Assembly: GCA_001953115.1 (NCBI GenBank)
Contig: LSSL01007566.1
Span: 1 to 64,000 of the forward strand
DNA: 64,000 nucleotides
Origin: Smittium mucronatum
Taxonomy: Eukaryota; Kickxellomycota; Harpellomycetes; Harpellales; Legeriomycetaceae
Direction of reading: 5' to 3'
The stretch's first letter is position 1; each line of letters opens with the position of its first letter. This document shows positions 61,601-64,000 of the stretch, in pieces. The notes under the pieces are model-generated. The model had not been told where the DNA came from. It worked only from the letters and a program-made list of their open reading frames with translations, and searched no databases. A program made the position numbers and the translations under genes.

Positions 61601-64000
61601 TGATATTTTGCAAGATAAATTGGACATATTGCGATTTTTAAAACATATATTTGGAGGTGAGAAATAATTATTTAGTTTCATAATTAGCTGCTAAAAAAAA
61701 CTGTTAATACTTAAATTCTATAGATTAAAGCTAAAAAACAAGGATAGAATAGCGCGAATTTGTACTATGCTATTAAAACTCTAAAGAAACGCATGTTTAT
61801 CATTTTTTCATCTTTCAAAAAGATTAAATTAGAATTTAAGATGAAATCTCGATAAAAAATAAAATTTTATCGAATATTATAAAAAATATATATATTGATT
61901 TTAATCATATTTTAATATAATAAAAACTACAACGTTATTACAAAAATAAAAGTTTAATTCATATAATTTAAAATCATATTATAGATTTTGTAAATTTAAG
62001 TAATGGTAATATTTTCGGTTTTAATCTGGCTTATTTTGAAATAAAATTTCTTCTTAACACAAATCTGAAAAAGATAAAATAATTTTGTTAAAGATCCATT
62101 TTTTTAGTATTTGTATTTAGGAAAATACAAAACACGACTATGATTGAATTTTTTTATTATTATTAATTAAACCGAGTACAATCAAGAATTTGCAAATTTA
62201 TTGCTAAATTAATGCTTAATTTCCGGAAAAATCATATTTTTTAGCTAGAATTTTGAGCAATCAAGAAAATTAGGACGGGGTTATTGATAAATTAATTAAG
62301 CAAAATGTATTTAAAATTTAAAATTAATGCTATAAACATAATAATTTTAGCGTTTTTATCTTACTTAAAAACGAGAATTATATTTCTTGATTAAAAATCT
62401 AATAATAATTTGTATTTTATTTTTCGAGGAAATGTTTAATTTAATCGATATATTAAGTGTAAAAAAAACTGTAGTTTTTTAACAATTAAAATGAATCTTT
62501 TCAAGGAGGAAATAAATATAAAATTACCACTTTCATATTTTCATTTAATTTTTACTTTTAAATTCTAGTTTATTTAATATCTTATAAGTTTATTAAATTA
62601 TTTTTTTAAAAAAATAAAACGATATTTAACCCTAAATTTCATTTTCCTTGGTAAAAATGCAATAATAATTTTCAATACCTAAAAAACTCATTTTTGAGAT
62701 TTCGTGATTTAAATTATAATATTTTAAAATTTCTTTAATTCAGAATTTTTTTAATTAATATTAATGTGTTTTATTAACTATAATATTATTTTATGCAGAT
62801 TTTCAGTTCTATGATTGTTTTATGATATTATTACTATTACTATTACTATTACTGCTTATTTTAAATAACTAAAATCGATTTAAATTGAATTCTAAATACA
62901 TAAGTTATGTAGAAATTAAATGATGATTTAATATAAGCTAAGACTTTTAATTTCCAAAAAATCAGCTATCCAAGCCAAGATTTCAATTTTGCAAATCATA
63001 TTTCTTTATAAAAGTGGGCTATTTCCACAAAAAAGCAACCCATATCGCTGAAAAATGTCAAAAATAGCTATTAGATTTTATTTAATTTCATTTAAAAAAA
63101 TTTCGAATAAATTGCGAGTTAGTATAATGGATTAAAAAGCTTTTTTTAAAATAAAATAATAGATTTTTTTATCTTATAAAACCATAAATATTATTAGTTA
63201 TTTAAAAAGAGAAAAAAATTACTACTTTTTGGTACAAGAAAATTACAGGTATTCATTTTTAAGTAAATTTTCGAGACTTTATAATTAAAAATTCTAAATC
63301 AGTCACAAAAAATAAATAAAATGTAGCACTCCAAGGTTATTCATAAAGATAAAAAATGAAATTATAATAAAATAAGCATAGATTTTTACTATTTTCAAGA
63401 AATAACGTAGGTTTTAAAAAAATTTTAAAAGGTAAATAGCAAACAAATATAATAAATTTATGAAACGATTAAGCTTTAAATATATAGAGACTCGTTTAAT
63501 TTCTTAATATTATGGGCTTATACTAAAACTAATTGAGATAATATCAAAATTAAAATAAAAATCCATCTCTTTAAATTTTATTCTGTTTTTATGGGTATTT
63601 AATTTAGCATTAAATACGTATATATCAAGATAAAACATATAAAGCAAAATTAATGAATTTTTTTAAAAAAAATTGTGCTATTTTAGATAGTTTCGATGTA
63701 TGTTTTTCTAAAAAAAAATACTGTATAATAATTCGATTTTTAACTCATACCCGATTTCAGTCCACTACAAAGATTTTTTAATTCAAAGTAAGCTATAGAG
63801 ATAATTTAAAATTTTATAAAATTTTGGTGAGTACATTAAATTTAAATTTTAAAAATTATTTTATATAATATAGAAATTATAATTTTACGGGTTTTAAAAT
63901 ACCTCAAGCATTTTTTCTAGGAATAATAAAAATTTAGAAATACTTAAAGATCTTATCCGTATTAAAAATAATCAATACAGAGCTTCTCGTAAAAATATGC
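58633..64000. other. Upstream region of the mitochondrial gene, then AT-rich desert 4
   Basis: The first 400-500 bases have moderate GC and form the promoter side. GC then declines in steps to 60 kb, and from 60.5 kb the DNA is again extremely AT-rich. A 79-codon frame at 59736-59975 lacks an ATG. A T-run of about 19 bases lies at 60532-60551, and a 24-bp ATTACT repeat at 62830-62853. No gene was seen. Confidence 0.65.
62830..62853. repeat. Hexamer microsatellite (ATTACT x4)
   Basis: Four exact ATTACT units in desert 4. Confidence 0.9.

Noticed and set aside
1..64000. CRISPR arrays, rRNA, prokaryotic operons or mitochondrial DNA
   Set aside because: No spaced direct repeats and no rRNA-like sequence were seen, and the genes have spliceosomal introns and nuclear-type targeting peptides.

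Overview
The window looks like nuclear DNA of a very AT-rich fungus. It has short GT-AG introns (63-179 bp), fungal-type ribosome-biogenesis and TOR-pathway genes, and nuclear genes for mitochondrial proteins. A full FIGNL1 ATPase, which I recall as missing from most Dikarya, and very AT-rich intergenic DNA point to an early-diverging lineage (for example Zoopagomycota). This is inference; no rRNA or other species marker is present. The mitochondrial ribosomal protein argues against the anaerobic Neocallimastigomycetes, which are also very AT-rich.

Layout. Four gene islands of moderate GC sit in long deserts that by eye are about one-fifth G+C. Island 1 (about 0.9-5.9 kb): FIGNL1-like AAA ATPase (+) and mitochondrial succinyl-CoA ligase alpha subunit (-). 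Island 2 (15.8-18.4 kb): UTP5/WDR43 (-) alone. Island 3 (about 31-36 kb): an 894-residue protein of unknown function with a possible W2-like region (+) and mitochondrial ribosomal protein uS9m (-). Island 4 (about 55-58.7 kb): a Rheb GTPase (+) and a mitochondrial repeat-like protein (-). In all three two-gene islands the genes converge tail-to-tail with 156-293 bp between stop codons, so their promoters face the deserts.

I rebuilt introns by eye. UTP5, SUCLG1, uS9m and Rheb each come out as one continuous frame of normal family length with GT-AG junctions at every intron.

Deserts. No intact gene was found. The clearest content is a decayed LINE-type retrotransposon at about 43.76-45.96 kb. 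Its reverse-transcriptase landmarks can still be read in a frame broken mostly by stops of the kind C-to-T or G-to-A change produces. Just upstream are two long inverted-repeat structures (38.94-40.01 kb and 40.55-41.40 kb) and a CA/TA/TG palindrome (42.06-42.15 kb). Weaker remnants are at 1-430, 19.8-20.8 kb, 49.4-49.8 kb and 53.2-54.4 kb, with a pair of strong hairpins at 54.62-54.74 kb.

Joint role. The genes are housekeeping: recombination control (FIGNL1), TCA cycle, ribosome biogenesis (UTP5), mitochondrial translation (uS9m) and TORC1 signalling (Rheb). They form no pathway cluster. I found no tRNA, rRNA, CRISPR or prokaryote-type operon. The most unusual signals are the inverted-repeat cluster, the possible W2-like orphan, and a Rheb whose NKxD motif reads SKSD.
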